64,000 nt of DNA from Paenibacillus sp. JJ-223 (GTDB taxonomy: Bacteria > Bacillota > Bacilli > Paenibacillales > Paenibacillaceae). This document shows, in pieces, positions 32,525-41,267 of this stretch. Where the stretch lies: the NCBI RefSeq assembly GCF_927798175.1, contig NZ_CAKMMP010000024.1, forward strand, positions 1-64,000. Reading direction: 5' to 3'. The translations under genes were made by a program, and so were the position numbers. The notes below the pieces were generated by a model. The model did no database searches. It was not told the DNA's origin and saw only the letters and a list, made by a program, of their open reading frames with translations. Each line of letters opens with the position of its first letter. The stretch's first letter is position 1.

Positions 32525-33598
32525 TCAGGCGTTATCAATAATGGTATTCAGCGTGGTCCGGTCCAGACCTTTGACCAGCTTCACGAGCAGCTCTTTCGCC
32601 GCATCATAATCATCCGTATGGATAATGGAAGAAGACGTATGGATGTAGCGCGCGCAAATGCCGATGACCGTAGAAGGCACTCCGATGCCGCTCAGATGAA
32701 CCTGTCCGGCGTCCGTGCCGCCCGGAGAGATGAAATACTGCATTTTGATCTGATTCGTGGAAGCTGTATCCTGCACGTATTCCACAATGCCGCGGTGAGT
32801 GAACATGGTCGGGTCGAAGATTCGCAGCAGGGCGCCTTGGCCGATATGTCCGAACGATTGTTTGTCGCCGGTCATGTCATTGGCTGCACTGCAATCGAGT
32901 GCAAAGAAAATGTCAGGCTGAATGAGGCTCGCTGCCGTACGAGCACCGCGTAGACCCAGTTCTTCCTGAACGGTTGCGCCGCTGTAGAGCGTGTTCGGCA
33001 GCTGCTCCTTGTGCAGTTCCTCCAAAAGTTCCAGCGCCAAGCCAACCCCGTAACGGTTATCCCAAGCTTTCGCCATGATTTTTTTCGGATTGGCGAGCGG
33101 TGTGAACTCGCAGATCGGCACGATCTGCATGCCTGGATGGATGCCCCACGATTCGGCTTCTTCCCGGTTATCCGCTCCGATGTCCAGATACATGTGGTTC
33201 AGATCGACGGGTTTGCTGCGTTGGGATTCGTCCAGCAAATGGGTAGGTGTCGATCCGACTACGCCTGTAATCCGGCGATCGGGCGTAATGATCTGCAATC
33301 GCTGCGACAGCACGGCCTGGCTCCACCATCCGCCGAGTGGACGGAACTTGATCATGCCGGTCTCCGTAATGCCTGTCGTCATAAAGCCCACTTCGTCAAA
33401 ATGACCGGCTACCATGACTTTCGGTCCGGTTTCTTCCCCGCGCAGTACGCCGAAAAGACTTCCCAATCGGTCCTGAACGAATTCTTGCGTGTAAGCCGAC
33501 ATTTGTTCTTTCATCCAAGCGCGCAGTTCGCGCTCAAAACCCGAAACGGACGGAAATTCGGTCAATGTGCGAAACATGTCCAGCGTTTTTTGATTCAT
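32525..33598 (-). CDS. M42-family metallopeptidase
   Basis: A 357-residue cytosolic enzyme. Metal ligands can be placed in VAGHFDEVGFM (His), KAWDNRYGVGLALELL (Asp), VQEELGLRGARTAASLI (two Glu), FALDCSAANDM (Asp) and ISPGGTDAGQVH with YIHTSSSIIH. This is the M42 aminopeptidase/glucanase family, which trims peptides as a tetrahedral dodecamer with two Zn or Co ions per subunit. Start ATG 33598 follows GAGGAGTTGGTTATGC. The gene stands alone in this stretch. Confidence 0.9.
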   Translation of the reverse strand: MNQKTLDMFRTLTEFPSVSGFERELRAWMKEQMSAYTQEFVQDRLGSLFGVLRGEETGPKVMVAGHFDEVGFMTTGITETGMIKFRPLGGWWSQAVLSQRLQIITPDRRITGVVGSTPTHLLDESQRSKPVDLNHMYLDIGADNREEAESWGIHPGMQIVPICEFTPLANPKKIMAKAWDNRYGVGLALELLEELHKEQLPNTLYSGATVQEELGLRGARTAASLIQPDIFFALDCSAANDMTGDKQSFGHIGQGALLRIFDPTMFTHRGIVEYVQDTASTNQIKMQYFISPGGTDAGQVHLSGIGVPSTVIGICARYIHTSSSIIHTDDYDAAKELLVKLVKGLDRTTLNTIIDNA

Positions 33599-33886
33599 GC
33601 ATAACCAACTCCTCTGTTTGTATGTAAGGTAAACGAAGTCGCGGCAGAACGGCTGCCGGACGGATGGCTTTCCGGAAAAGGAAAGACAAATTAACCACTG
33701 GTCACATCATAGTATGAACGTTGTTATCCCAAATGTCCATGTTTGCGTCATGTATAGGAAAGGTGGAATAACCCACAGCCGCGTAGAAGGTCTGCAAATC
33801 TCCGCACATGCCCCTGTCTGGCAGCATGGTTTGTGAATATGCATAACTGGAACGGAATCGGACCCCTGAAGGAGATGGAGACAACG

Positions 33887-33970
33887 ATGAAGCCGGATTA
33901 CCAGAGAAAAGAAGAGATCATCATCATCGTACTGTTTATGCTGCTCGTGATCGTCCTGATTTATTTGTGA
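33887..33970 (+). CDS. Very small membrane protein (27 residues)
   Basis: ATG 33887 is preceded by GAAGGAGATGGAGACAACG. The product reads MKPDYQRKEEIIIIVLFMLL plus VIVLIYL, a charged start and a single membrane helix. It is too short for ORF callers. It lies 170 bp upstream of spoVAC in the same direction, so a sporulation role is possible. The 290 bp before it (33599-33886) shows no other gene, and no clear promoter. Confidence 0.5.
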   Translation: MKPDYQRKEEIIIIVLFMLLVIVLIYL

Positions 33971-34141
33971 CGCTAGGGTATTGAAACCTCCGACATCCGG
34001 TTGCGGGCTTGAGCTGCTTTGGAAATAAATGCCTCGATTTGCCGGATACATAACCTTGGGAGCAATAACAAACAATGTAGAGAGGAATTGACTCCAACAT
34101 GCTGTGAGCAGCGTGATTCCATTTCGAAGGAGGTCTTCACC

Positions 34142-34648
34142 TTGCCAACTCAAACGAAGGGATTCGGCAGTGGAAAAAAAGCATCGTCCATATCCATCAG
34201 CGAGCAGGAGTACAAGAAGGTTGCCAAAAAACATGAACCGGCACGGCCGATCTGGGGCAATTGCGTTAAGGCCTTTTTTGTGGGCGGCACGATCTGCCTG
34301 ATCGGACAAGCGATCCAACAGGCTTTTATGGCAGGCTTTGACATGACGTCCAAGCAAGCGTCAAGTCCTACCGTGGCGGTCATGATTTTGATCTCGGTCA
34401 TTTTGACGTGCTTGGGCGTTTACGACAAAATCGCCCAATGGGCCGGAGCGGGAACGGCCGTGCCTGTAACCGGGTTCGCCAACTCCATGTGTTCCGCCGC
34501 GCTTGAGCATCGGGCGGAGGGCCTTGTCCTCGGCGTCGGTGCGAACATGTTCAAGCTGGCCGGCTCGGTCATCGTCTTTGGCGTCGTCGCCGCGTTTATT
34601 ATCGGCGTCGTGTATGCCTTTCTCGGATTCGGGGGTGGGCATTTATGA
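34142..34648 (+). CDS. spoVAC: Stage V sporulation protein AC
   Basis: The product is about 168 residues from a TTG start at 34142 behind AAGGAGG; an earlier in-frame ATG lacks one. It has at least four membrane segments (GGTICLIGQAIQQAFMAGF, VAVMILISVILTCLGVYDKI, and others) and a soluble N-terminus with SEQEYKKVAKKHEPARP. SpoVAC is a mechanosensitive-channel-like part of the SpoVA complex that moves dipicolinic acid into the forespore and out on germination. It overlaps spoVAD by four bases. Confidence 0.9.
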   Translation: MPTQTKGFGSGKKASSISISEQEYKKVAKKHEPARPIWGNCVKAFFVGGTICLIGQAIQQAFMAGFDMTSKQASSPTVAVMILISVILTCLGVYDKIAQWAGAGTAVPVTGFANSMCSAALEHRAEGLVLGVGANMFKLAGSVIVFGVVAAFIIGVVYAFLGFGGGHL

Positions 34649-35661
34649 AAAGGGTCGGCCGTCAGACCTGGCAGTTCGACAGCCGTCCCCGTCTCATCGG
34701 CCGAGCGACGGTCGTAGGGCCGGACGAGGGGCAGGGACCGCTCGCTTCCGATTTCGACTATGTATACGACACGCTTGAAATGGGCGAGAAGACGTGGGAG
34801 AAAGCGGAGCGCAAACTGCTGGAAAAAGCGACTCAACTGGCGCTGATCAATGCCAATATCACCAAGGAGGAGCTTCATTTCTTCGTTGGCGGTGACCTGA
34901 TGAACCAGATCATTAGCAGCTCCTTTTCCGCAAGGCAGCTGGGAGCGCCTTATTTGGGCGTGTTCGGGGCGTGCTCCACATCGATGGAAACGCTGGCGCT
35001 GGCCTCCATGATCGTCGATTCCGGAGCCGGAGATTACGTGTTGGCCGGTACGGTGAGCCACAATTGCACGGTGGAGAAGCAGTTCCGCTATCCGACGGAA
35101 TACGGCTCGCAGAAGCCGCCGTATGCCCAATATACCGTTACCGGTTCAGGCTGCAGCGTCGTGGCTCGTACCGGAGAAGGCCCTGCCGTTACAAGGGCAA
35201 CCATCGGAAGAGTCATGGACATGGGCATTAAGGATCCGTTCAACATGGGCGCTGCGATGGCTCCCGCAGCAGCCGATACCATCGTCTCCCACTTCCGGGA
35301 TACCCAGCTTGACCCCAGTTATTACGACCTGATCGTCACCGGCGATCTGGCTTCCGTGGGACTGCCGATCACAAAGGAATTGCTTCAGAAGGAAGGTATC
35401 TCTATGGAGCAGACGACGTTCAACGATTGCGGTTTGATGATCTATGATCGGGACAAGCAGCCCCAAGTCGTTGCAGGAGGCAGCGGCTGCGGTTGTTCGG
35501 CGACTGTAACGTATGGCCACATATTGAACCGAATGCAGGAAGGCGAACTGAAGCGGGTGCTCGTCGTTGCTACAGGGGCTTTGCTGTCCCCGCTATCGTA
35601 CCAACAGGGTGAAAGCATTCCGTGCATCGCGCATGCGGTCGCCATTGAAAAGGAGGATTAA
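34645..35661 (+). CDS. spoVAD: Stage V sporulation protein AD
   Basis: A 338-residue soluble, thiolase-like protein. CSTSMETLALASMIVDSGAG, AGTVSHNCTVEKQFRYPTEY and the C-terminal GCSATVTYGHILNRM are characteristic. SpoVAD binds dipicolinic acid on the outer face of the spore inner membrane. It lacks the ordinary thiolase catalytic set, as in the rest of the family. Co-transcribed with spoVAC and spoVAE; three-gene arrangement as in the Paenibacillus/Bacillus minimal set. Confidence 0.95.
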   Translation: MKRVGRQTWQFDSRPRLIGRATVVGPDEGQGPLASDFDYVYDTLEMGEKTWEKAERKLLEKATQLALINANITKEELHFFVGGDLMNQIISSSFSARQLGAPYLGVFGACSTSMETLALASMIVDSGAGDYVLAGTVSHNCTVEKQFRYPTEYGSQKPPYAQYTVTGSGCSVVARTGEGPAVTRATIGRVMDMGIKDPFNMGAAMAPAAADTIVSHFRDTQLDPSYYDLIVTGDLASVGLPITKELLQKEGISMEQTTFNDCGLMIYDRDKQPQVVAGGSGCGCSATVTYGHILNRMQEGELKRVLVVATGALLSPLSYQQGESIPCIAHAVAIEKED

Positions 35662-35664
35662 ACG

Positions 35665-36015
35665 ATGCAGTTTTTGTGGGCTTTTATCATCGGGGGCCTC
35701 ATCTGCGTGATTGGGCAAATTTTGATGGACGGCGTCAAGCTGACCCCTGCGCATACGATGAGTACGCTGGTCGTGGCTGGTGCGTTGGCTGATGCGTTCG
35801 GATGGTACGATCCGCTTGTCAAGTTCGCTGGCGCGGGGGCATCCATTCCGATTACGAGCTTTGGCAACTCGTTGGTTCATGGGGCGCTGACCGAATTGGA
35901 ACGCGATGGATGGCTCGGTGTCATTACGGGCATCTTTGACGTGACCGCGGCGGGCATTTCCTCGGCGATTATTTTTTCCTTTCTGGCGGCATTGGTCGTC
36001 CGTCCCAAAGGATAA
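35665..36015 (+). CDS. spoVAE: Stage V sporulation protein AE
   Basis: A 116-residue protein with about four membrane helices, starting MQFLWAFIIGGLICVIGQIL. SpoVAEb-type, with the characteristic MDGVKLTPAHTMSTLVVAG and GASIPITSFGNSLVHGAL. Together with SpoVAC it forms the DPA channel. It is followed by a strong terminator. Confidence 0.9.
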   Translation: MQFLWAFIIGGLICVIGQILMDGVKLTPAHTMSTLVVAGALADAFGWYDPLVKFAGAGASIPITSFGNSLVHGALTELERDGWLGVITGIFDVTAAGISSAIIFSFLAALVVRPKG

Positions 36016-36052
36016 TCGCCGGGCGTTCAGCGGCAAAAAGCAAAATGGCAAT

Positions 36053-36078
36053 GGCCCGGTAATCTCCGGGCTTTTTTG
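36053..36078 (+). terminator. Terminator of the spoVA operon
   Basis: GCCCGG and CCGGGC form a perfect stem, followed by TTTTTTG. Confidence 0.85.
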
Positions 36079-36210
36079 TCGTAAATGGACAAACTTTGCG
36101 GCAGAGGCGGCGGCTGGAAACAAATTGCGATTTCCTTCGAGTGTACTCAGGACCTACAATCATGTACAATAAAAGGAAATCTGTTTGCTTTTTTAGGAGG
36201 TTTAGACCAA

Positions 36211-37167
36211 ATGCCTGTGCGCAAAGAATCGATCCAAATCATTTCGGCAGTCCGTTCCAATCTGGAATCGTGCATTATGGGGAAATCCTTTGAAATCCAG
36301 CTTTTGCTCACAGCATTGCTTGCAGGTGGACACGTGTTGATCGAAGACGTACCCGGAACCGGCAAGACGCAGCTGATCAAGGCCTTATCCAAATCGATGC
36401 GCGGCGAATACCGCCGCATTCAATGTAATCCTGATATATTGCCAAGCGACATTACTGGAGTATCGGTATTCCATCCGCGCGACGAGCGCTTTTATTTCCG
36501 TCCGGGCCCTGTCATGACCAACATTCTGCTCGCGGACGAAATCAACAGGGCGACCACCAAAACCCAATCCGCTCTGCTGGAAGTCATGGAGGAGCGCAGC
36601 GTGACCGTGGACGGCGATACGTACGATTTGCCACATCCGTTCATGCTTTGCGCCACGCAAAATCCCATCGACTTTGAAGGGACGTATACGCTTCCCGAGG
36701 CGCAGCTGGACCGTTTTATGCTGAAGATCAGTCTGGGTTATCCGGACAAGGATATTGAAAAAACGCTGCTGAAGCAGCACCAGTCGGGACAGCCCGTCGA
36801 CCGGCTCGAGTCGGTGACCAACATGGAACAGATCTCGGTGATCCAGCAGGAAATCAAGGATGTGTTCCTTGGCGAGCCGGTCATGGACTATCTGCTCGAC
36901 ATCGTTCGCAGCACGCGCTCCCACCCGTCGGTATTGCTGGGTGCCAGCCCGCGGGCAGCCATTTCGTTTATGATGGCCGTGAAAGCTTTCGCGTTTTTGC
37001 AGGAACGCGATTACGTGCTTCCGGACGACGTGAAAACGATGGCTCCTTACGCTCTGGCCCATCGAATCGTGCTCCGTCCGGAAGCAAGGCTGGACAGCAT
37101 GAGTTCAGGAGCCGCGCTTGCTTCCATCCTGCATCAGGTCCGCGTGCCTGTCACGATGGGGCAATAA
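36211..37167 (+). CDS. MoxR-family AAA ATPase
   Basis: The 318-residue product starts at ATG 36211 behind AGGAGG. Walker A EDVPGTGKTQLIKAL is near residue 45, Walker B NILLADEINRATTKTQSALL near 110, and sensor-type ATQNPIDFEGTYTLPEAQLD near 150. MoxR ATPases act as chaperones for proteins with a von Willebrand or DUF58 domain. It is the first gene of a three-gene operon (MoxR, DUF58, transglutaminase), a common arrangement in Firmicutes. Confidence 0.9.
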   Translation: MPVRKESIQIISAVRSNLESCIMGKSFEIQLLLTALLAGGHVLIEDVPGTGKTQLIKALSKSMRGEYRRIQCNPDILPSDITGVSVFHPRDERFYFRPGPVMTNILLADEINRATTKTQSALLEVMEERSVTVDGDTYDLPHPFMLCATQNPIDFEGTYTLPEAQLDRFMLKISLGYPDKDIEKTLLKQHQSGQPVDRLESVTNMEQISVIQQEIKDVFLGEPVMDYLLDIVRSTRSHPSVLLGASPRAAISFMMAVKAFAFLQERDYVLPDDVKTMAPYALAHRIVLRPEARLDSMSSGAALASILHQVRVPVTMGQ

Positions 37168-37171
37168 AATC

Positions 37172-38419
37172 ATGAAACAGATCATGGGTTCGGTCAGAAA
37201 AAAGCTACGCCATCCCCGCGCGTGGAGCATCGCGGCAGTGTGGCTGTGCTGTCTGGCTTACGTTTTGTTTCAGGGAGGCAAAACGTCCATTATGCTGTTG
37301 TCGATGGTAACCTTGTTGTGCGTGTACCTCGTCATTGCGGGTTTGGGCGGGGTTAGGCGTGCCAGAGGGGAACGTTTCCTTTCGTCGGGTCAGGATCACG
37401 AGGAGCTTCTGCACGCGGGAGACCAGGTCCAGGTTCGGTTGCGATTGAGCATTCCAGGATTTCTGCCTCTTCCTTATGTCGTCGTAAAGGAAATGCTGCG
37501 ACGCCATAACGGCGAATCCTGGTCTTTCCGGGAAAGCCTGCTGCCGAATATGCGGGGGACGGGGGAACTGACCTTTCAGACGCCTCCGTTGGAAAGAGGG
37601 AAATATGCGTTTCTGGATACCGAGTGCACCAGCGAGGATATATTCGGTCTCGTTCAGCACAAAGGCACCTTCAAGGCGCATAGCGAATTCAGGGTTCTCC
37701 CCCGAACCGTGTTCATTCCGTTTTGGCAGCTGTATGACCGCAAGTCGAGATTGGCAGGGCCGCAGACGGCGATGACGCGTTCGCGGCGCGAAACGACCCA
37801 AATCAACGGTGTGCGGGATTACGTATACGGTGACCGGTTATCCCGAATCCATTGGAACGCAACCGCAAGGACGGGAACGTGGAAATCGAAGGAGTTCGAA
37901 CACGAATCCATTCCCAAAACGGTGCTTGTACTCGATGCGCTGGCCGCCAGCTACGCGGGATCGGAGGCGTTTGAACTGGCCGTATCCACCGTAGCCTCGC
38001 TGCTGGAGTATGGCACGCGGGAGAGAATGGGGATGGGACTCATGACGCTGTCGGACGAGCCTTCCCTGATTCCGCCCAGCGAGAGCTTGCTGGATCGACA
38101 AAGGATGATTCATCATCTGGTGGACGTTCAACATGACGGTCGGGATGCACGCTTGCTGCCTGGTGTGGAAAGATTGGCACGCCAGCTGCCGCAAGGAGCC
38201 TATTTTGTCGTCGTTTCTCCCCAGAAGGATGAGAAGGTGCTTGAATTGCTGCGTTGGGCAGATCAGCGCGGCATGACGCCGTGCCACATTTTAGTAGATA
38301 TCAAGGAAGAGCGGCAAAGCGCAGAATGGACTGCCCTGCTGCGAAGCCGGGGAACGAGGGCGTTTACGGTTTCCAGCCTGCAGGAGCTTCCGACCGTGAT
38401 GGGAGGAGGAGCCGCATGA
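37172..38419 (+). CDS. DUF58-domain membrane protein
   Basis: About 415 residues from ATG 37172; the ORF runs longer upstream into moxR and is discarded. Two membrane helices near the N-terminus (AVWLCCLAYVLFQGG and SIMLLSMVTLLCVYLVIAGL) are followed by DUF58, with INGVRDYVYGDRLSRIHWNA followed by ARTG and EFEHE. The last part looks like an incomplete von Willebrand fold (VLVLDALAASY). It is the likely client of the MoxR ATPase upstream. Function in the cell envelope is inferred. Confidence 0.85.
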   Translation: MKQIMGSVRKKLRHPRAWSIAAVWLCCLAYVLFQGGKTSIMLLSMVTLLCVYLVIAGLGGVRRARGERFLSSGQDHEELLHAGDQVQVRLRLSIPGFLPLPYVVVKEMLRRHNGESWSFRESLLPNMRGTGELTFQTPPLERGKYAFLDTECTSEDIFGLVQHKGTFKAHSEFRVLPRTVFIPFWQLYDRKSRLAGPQTAMTRSRRETTQINGVRDYVYGDRLSRIHWNATARTGTWKSKEFEHESIPKTVLVLDALAASYAGSEAFELAVSTVASLLEYGTRERMGMGLMTLSDEPSLIPPSESLLDRQRMIHHLVDVQHDGRDARLLPGVERLARQLPQGAYFVVVSPQKDEKVLELLRWADQRGMTPCHILVDIKEERQSAEWTALLRSRGTRAFTVSSLQELPTVMGGGAA

Positions 38420-40629
38420 GCGCACCTATAGATTTGTCGAGAGGCAAACGGTCCTGGTACCATGCGGCATCCCTGCTTTGGATTTTCCTGATCGGGCTGC
38501 AGTGGATCTCGTTTACCGAGGAATCCTGGTACACGGAGACGACGTCGCTGGTGCTTTGGACGATGGCGGCGGTATGCGTTTTGGAGATTATATTGCCGCT
38601 TAAACTGTTGTATCGAACGGTCATCAAAGTCATCGCTATCTTTTTTATTTTGCATAAAACCTTAGTGGATTACTCCGTATACATCCCTTACGGAACGTTT
38701 ACGGAGCGAACGGAGCAATTTCTGCTGCACATGGTTCCTTATGTCTGGTTTTCGCTGTGTGCATGGGCCATGCTGGAGGCGGCGCACCGGCTGGTGACAA
38801 CGAAACGGCGCATTCTTGTCTTTTTAGGGATCAACATCGTGTCCATGGGCATTTTGGATTCGTTCACCCGGATTCCGCTCTGGACCGAAGTGGCTTGGGT
38901 CATGTTTGCGGGGATGGGGTGGCTGGTATGCCAGCATTTCCGCAGCTTCCAATTGCAATATCCGCAAGGGTGGAAACGGCTGATTCGGTATCCGTACAAA
39001 ATTATCGCCAACATTGCCATTATTTTTTCATTGATCATCGTGGCGAGCGTAAATATGCCCGAGGTTCCGCCAACCCTGACGGACCCGTATACGGCATGGC
39101 GGAACTATACCGGAAGCGGTTCGATCGAGGCGGGAAACGGTACGCTGGACATCCCAACCTCCACCGAGTCCGGGTACAGCCGGGAAGACAACCAGTTGGG
39201 CGGAGGATTCAATTTTGACTATACTCCCGTCATGTCGGTCACGACCAGTGAGCGCAGTTATTGGCGCGGGGAAACGCGGGAAGAATATACCGGCACGGGC
39301 TGGGACGACAACCGCAGAGTATCGGCCGAGGCCGTGCAGCCTGGCGAGGCATTGGAGAACAACGATGCGGGCAGCGGGAAAACGAAGCAGGTTACGCAGA
39401 AAGTCACGATGCTGAACGACAACGTTTATCCCATTTTGTTCGGTGCCTATTCGATCTCCGAGGTAAGCTCGGTGGAAGGCGAGCAGCAGTCGAACCGCAT
39501 GCTTTGGAACGCCGACCAGGCCGAACTGCATGTGGTGACGAACCGCAATCAGCCCCAATATCCCAAAACATATACAGTGGTATCCGAGGCCCCGGTCATC
39601 GTGGTGGATGAGCTACGAACCAAAACGTACGACGATTTGTACGATAGTCATCCGGCCGACGACATGTATTTGCAAGTGCCTTCCAAATTTCCGCAGCGGG
39701 TTAAAGATCTCGCCAGCGAAATTACGGGGGCCGCAAGCACGCCGTATGAAAAGGTGGCATTACTGCAAAACTATTTGCAGCAAAACTTTAGTTACACGAA
39801 CAACCCGGACTTGTCCCGGAAAGTCAGCGATGACTTTGTCGATGGTTTTTTGTTCGAAGTGATGGAGGGCTATTGCGACTATTTCTCTACGGCGCTTGTC
39901 ATGATGGCCCGTTCCGAGGGCATTCCGGCACGCTGGGTTAAAGGATATGCTCCCGGGCAGCTGTCCCTGAACTCGGACATGCAGGCTCCGCGCCAGCCGG
40001 GTGCCGATATCGAAACAACGTATACCGTAACGAATGCGGATGCCCACTCCTGGGCCGAAATCTACTTCGGCGAATACGGATGGATTCCGGTTGAAGCGAC
40101 GCCGGGCTTTGACATGCCGCTGTTGACCGAATTGCCGGAGGTGCAGCCTGCGGACGAGCCGGAAGAGCAACCGGAAGAAGAGCAGGTGCAGGAAGAAGAG
40201 GAGCAGGCAGCGGCACCGGAGCAGGCCAAGTCTGCGCTTCCGTCCTTCGTGATCTGGATGGCCAGTGCAATCCTTGTGCTGTGGATCGGATATATGTTTT
40301 GGCGCAGCCGGTTGTCGCTTCGTTTCCTGCTGCTCCGGCTTCGGAGCGGCGGCCCGCTGACGCCAGAGCAAAAAGTGATTGCGGAAACGGAGCGCTGGCT
40401 TCGTTACGCGCAGCGAAAAGGGCTGAAGCGGAGCGGCGACGAAACGCTGCGGGAATCGGTGGTTCGTTGGAGCCAGGCGAAACCGGCGGCGGCGGGGACC
40501 TTCGGGGAGCTGCTCCGCACGTTCGAGCAGGCCAGATATAGTCCGGCGACCGTTCATGCCGATGACTGGAAGAAGGTTTATGAGACAGCCCAGAGGCTGC
40601 GCAAGGAACTGAAAGCGGAACAGGCCTGA
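38416..40629 (+). CDS. Transglutaminase-like membrane protein, TgpA type
   Basis: The 737-residue product starts at ATG 38416 (GGGAGGAGGAGCCGC) with a four-base overlap to the DUF58 gene. Six or so N-terminal helices are followed by an extracellular part with a transglutaminase core: GYCDYFSTALVMMARSEGIP (catalytic Cys near 497), YTVTNADAHSWAEIYFGEYG (His) and WIPVEATPGF. A Glu-rich linker (EEQPEEEQVQEEEEQ) precedes the last helix, and a cytoplasmic tail follows. Triad residues Cys and His are clear; the third acidic one is probably the Glu in VEATPGF where many members have Asp. It may act on cell-wall or extracellular proteins. Confidence 0.85.
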   Translation: MSAPIDLSRGKRSWYHAASLLWIFLIGLQWISFTEESWYTETTSLVLWTMAAVCVLEIILPLKLLYRTVIKVIAIFFILHKTLVDYSVYIPYGTFTERTEQFLLHMVPYVWFSLCAWAMLEAAHRLVTTKRRILVFLGINIVSMGILDSFTRIPLWTEVAWVMFAGMGWLVCQHFRSFQLQYPQGWKRLIRYPYKIIANIAIIFSLIIVASVNMPEVPPTLTDPYTAWRNYTGSGSIEAGNGTLDIPTSTESGYSREDNQLGGGFNFDYTPVMSVTTSERSYWRGETREEYTGTGWDDNRRVSAEAVQPGEALENNDAGSGKTKQVTQKVTMLNDNVYPILFGAYSISEVSSVEGEQQSNRMLWNADQAELHVVTNRNQPQYPKTYTVVSEAPVIVVDELRTKTYDDLYDSHPADDMYLQVPSKFPQRVKDLASEITGAASTPYEKVALLQNYLQQNFSYTNNPDLSRKVSDDFVDGFLFEVMEGYCDYFSTALVMMARSEGIPARWVKGYAPGQLSLNSDMQAPRQPGADIETTYTVTNADAHSWAEIYFGEYGWIPVEATPGFDMPLLTELPEVQPADEPEEQPEEEQVQEEEEQAAAPEQAKSALPSFVIWMASAILVLWIGYMFWRSRLSLRFLLLRLRSGGPLTPEQKVIAETERWLRYAQRKGLKRSGDETLRESVVRWSQAKPAAAGTFGELLRTFEQARYSPATVHADDWKKVYETAQRLRKELKAEQA

Positions 40630-40652
40630 GCTTCGGCCTGTCCCGTTTTTTC
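40619..40652 (+). terminator. Terminator of the MoxR operon
   Basis: ACAGGCC pairs with GGCCTGT and is followed by CCCGTTTTTT. Confidence 0.8.
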
Positions 40653-40739
40653 CTTTTTCTTGTCCGGCAGGGCTGGATGCATTTTCAGGGAAGATGGATT
40701 TGTGATATAGTGTGTCGTATGAAACTGAGGTGACTTTTT

Positions 40740-41267
40740 TTGTTTAAAATGCTGATGCCCAAACTTCGGGTGGACACGGTTTATGATATTGATTTGGAAG
40801 GACTGTATGCCCAAGGCTATCGCGGGATTATTACAGACCTGGACAATACGCTCGTCGGAGCCAAAGCGCCCGACGCCACGCCGGAGCTGATCGAATGGTT
40901 TGCGCGCGTGAAAGAGGTCGGCTTCAAGCTGATCATCGTATCCAATAACAATTTGAACCGCGTATCGGTATTTGCGACGCCGCTGGACATCCAATACGTG
41001 CACAGCGCACGCAAACCGTCGAACGTGCCGTTCCGCAAAGCGATGAACATGATGGGCCTGACGCCGGAACAAACGATGGTCGTTGGCGATCAGATGCTTA
41101 CGGATGTGTTTGGCGGCAACCGCCTCGGACTGTACACGGTGCTGGTGTTGCCCATCTCCATCGATGACGAAGGCTTCATGACCCGGTTCAATCGGCGCGT
41201 GGAGCGAATAGCCGTTACCCGTTTGAGCAAGAAAGGCTTATGGCTTGAGGAGGATAAAAAGAAATGA
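40740..41267 (+). CDS. yqeG: HAD-type phosphatase YqeG
   Basis: A 175-residue protein. The start is TTG 40740, eight bases after GAGGTGA. HAD motif I is ITDLDNTLVGAKAPD near residue 35, motif II VSNNN near 68, and motif III/IV KPSNVPFRKAM and VVGDQMLTDVFGGNRLG. YqeG is a HAD-IIIA phosphatase of the kind found in Firmicutes before yqeH; the substrate is not settled. The next gene overlaps by four bases. Confidence 0.9.
   Translation: MFKMLMPKLRVDTVYDIDLEGLYAQGYRGIITDLDNTLVGAKAPDATPELIEWFARVKEVGFKLIIVSNNNLNRVSVFATPLDIQYVHSARKPSNVPFRKAMNMMGLTPEQTMVVGDQMLTDVFGGNRLGLYTVLVLPISIDDEGFMTRFNRRVERIAVTRLSKKGLWLEEDKKK

Noticed and set aside
40690..40740. Promoter for yqeG near TATAGTG
   Set aside because: A -10-like TATAGT is present but no acceptable -35 at 16-18 bases, so not listed.
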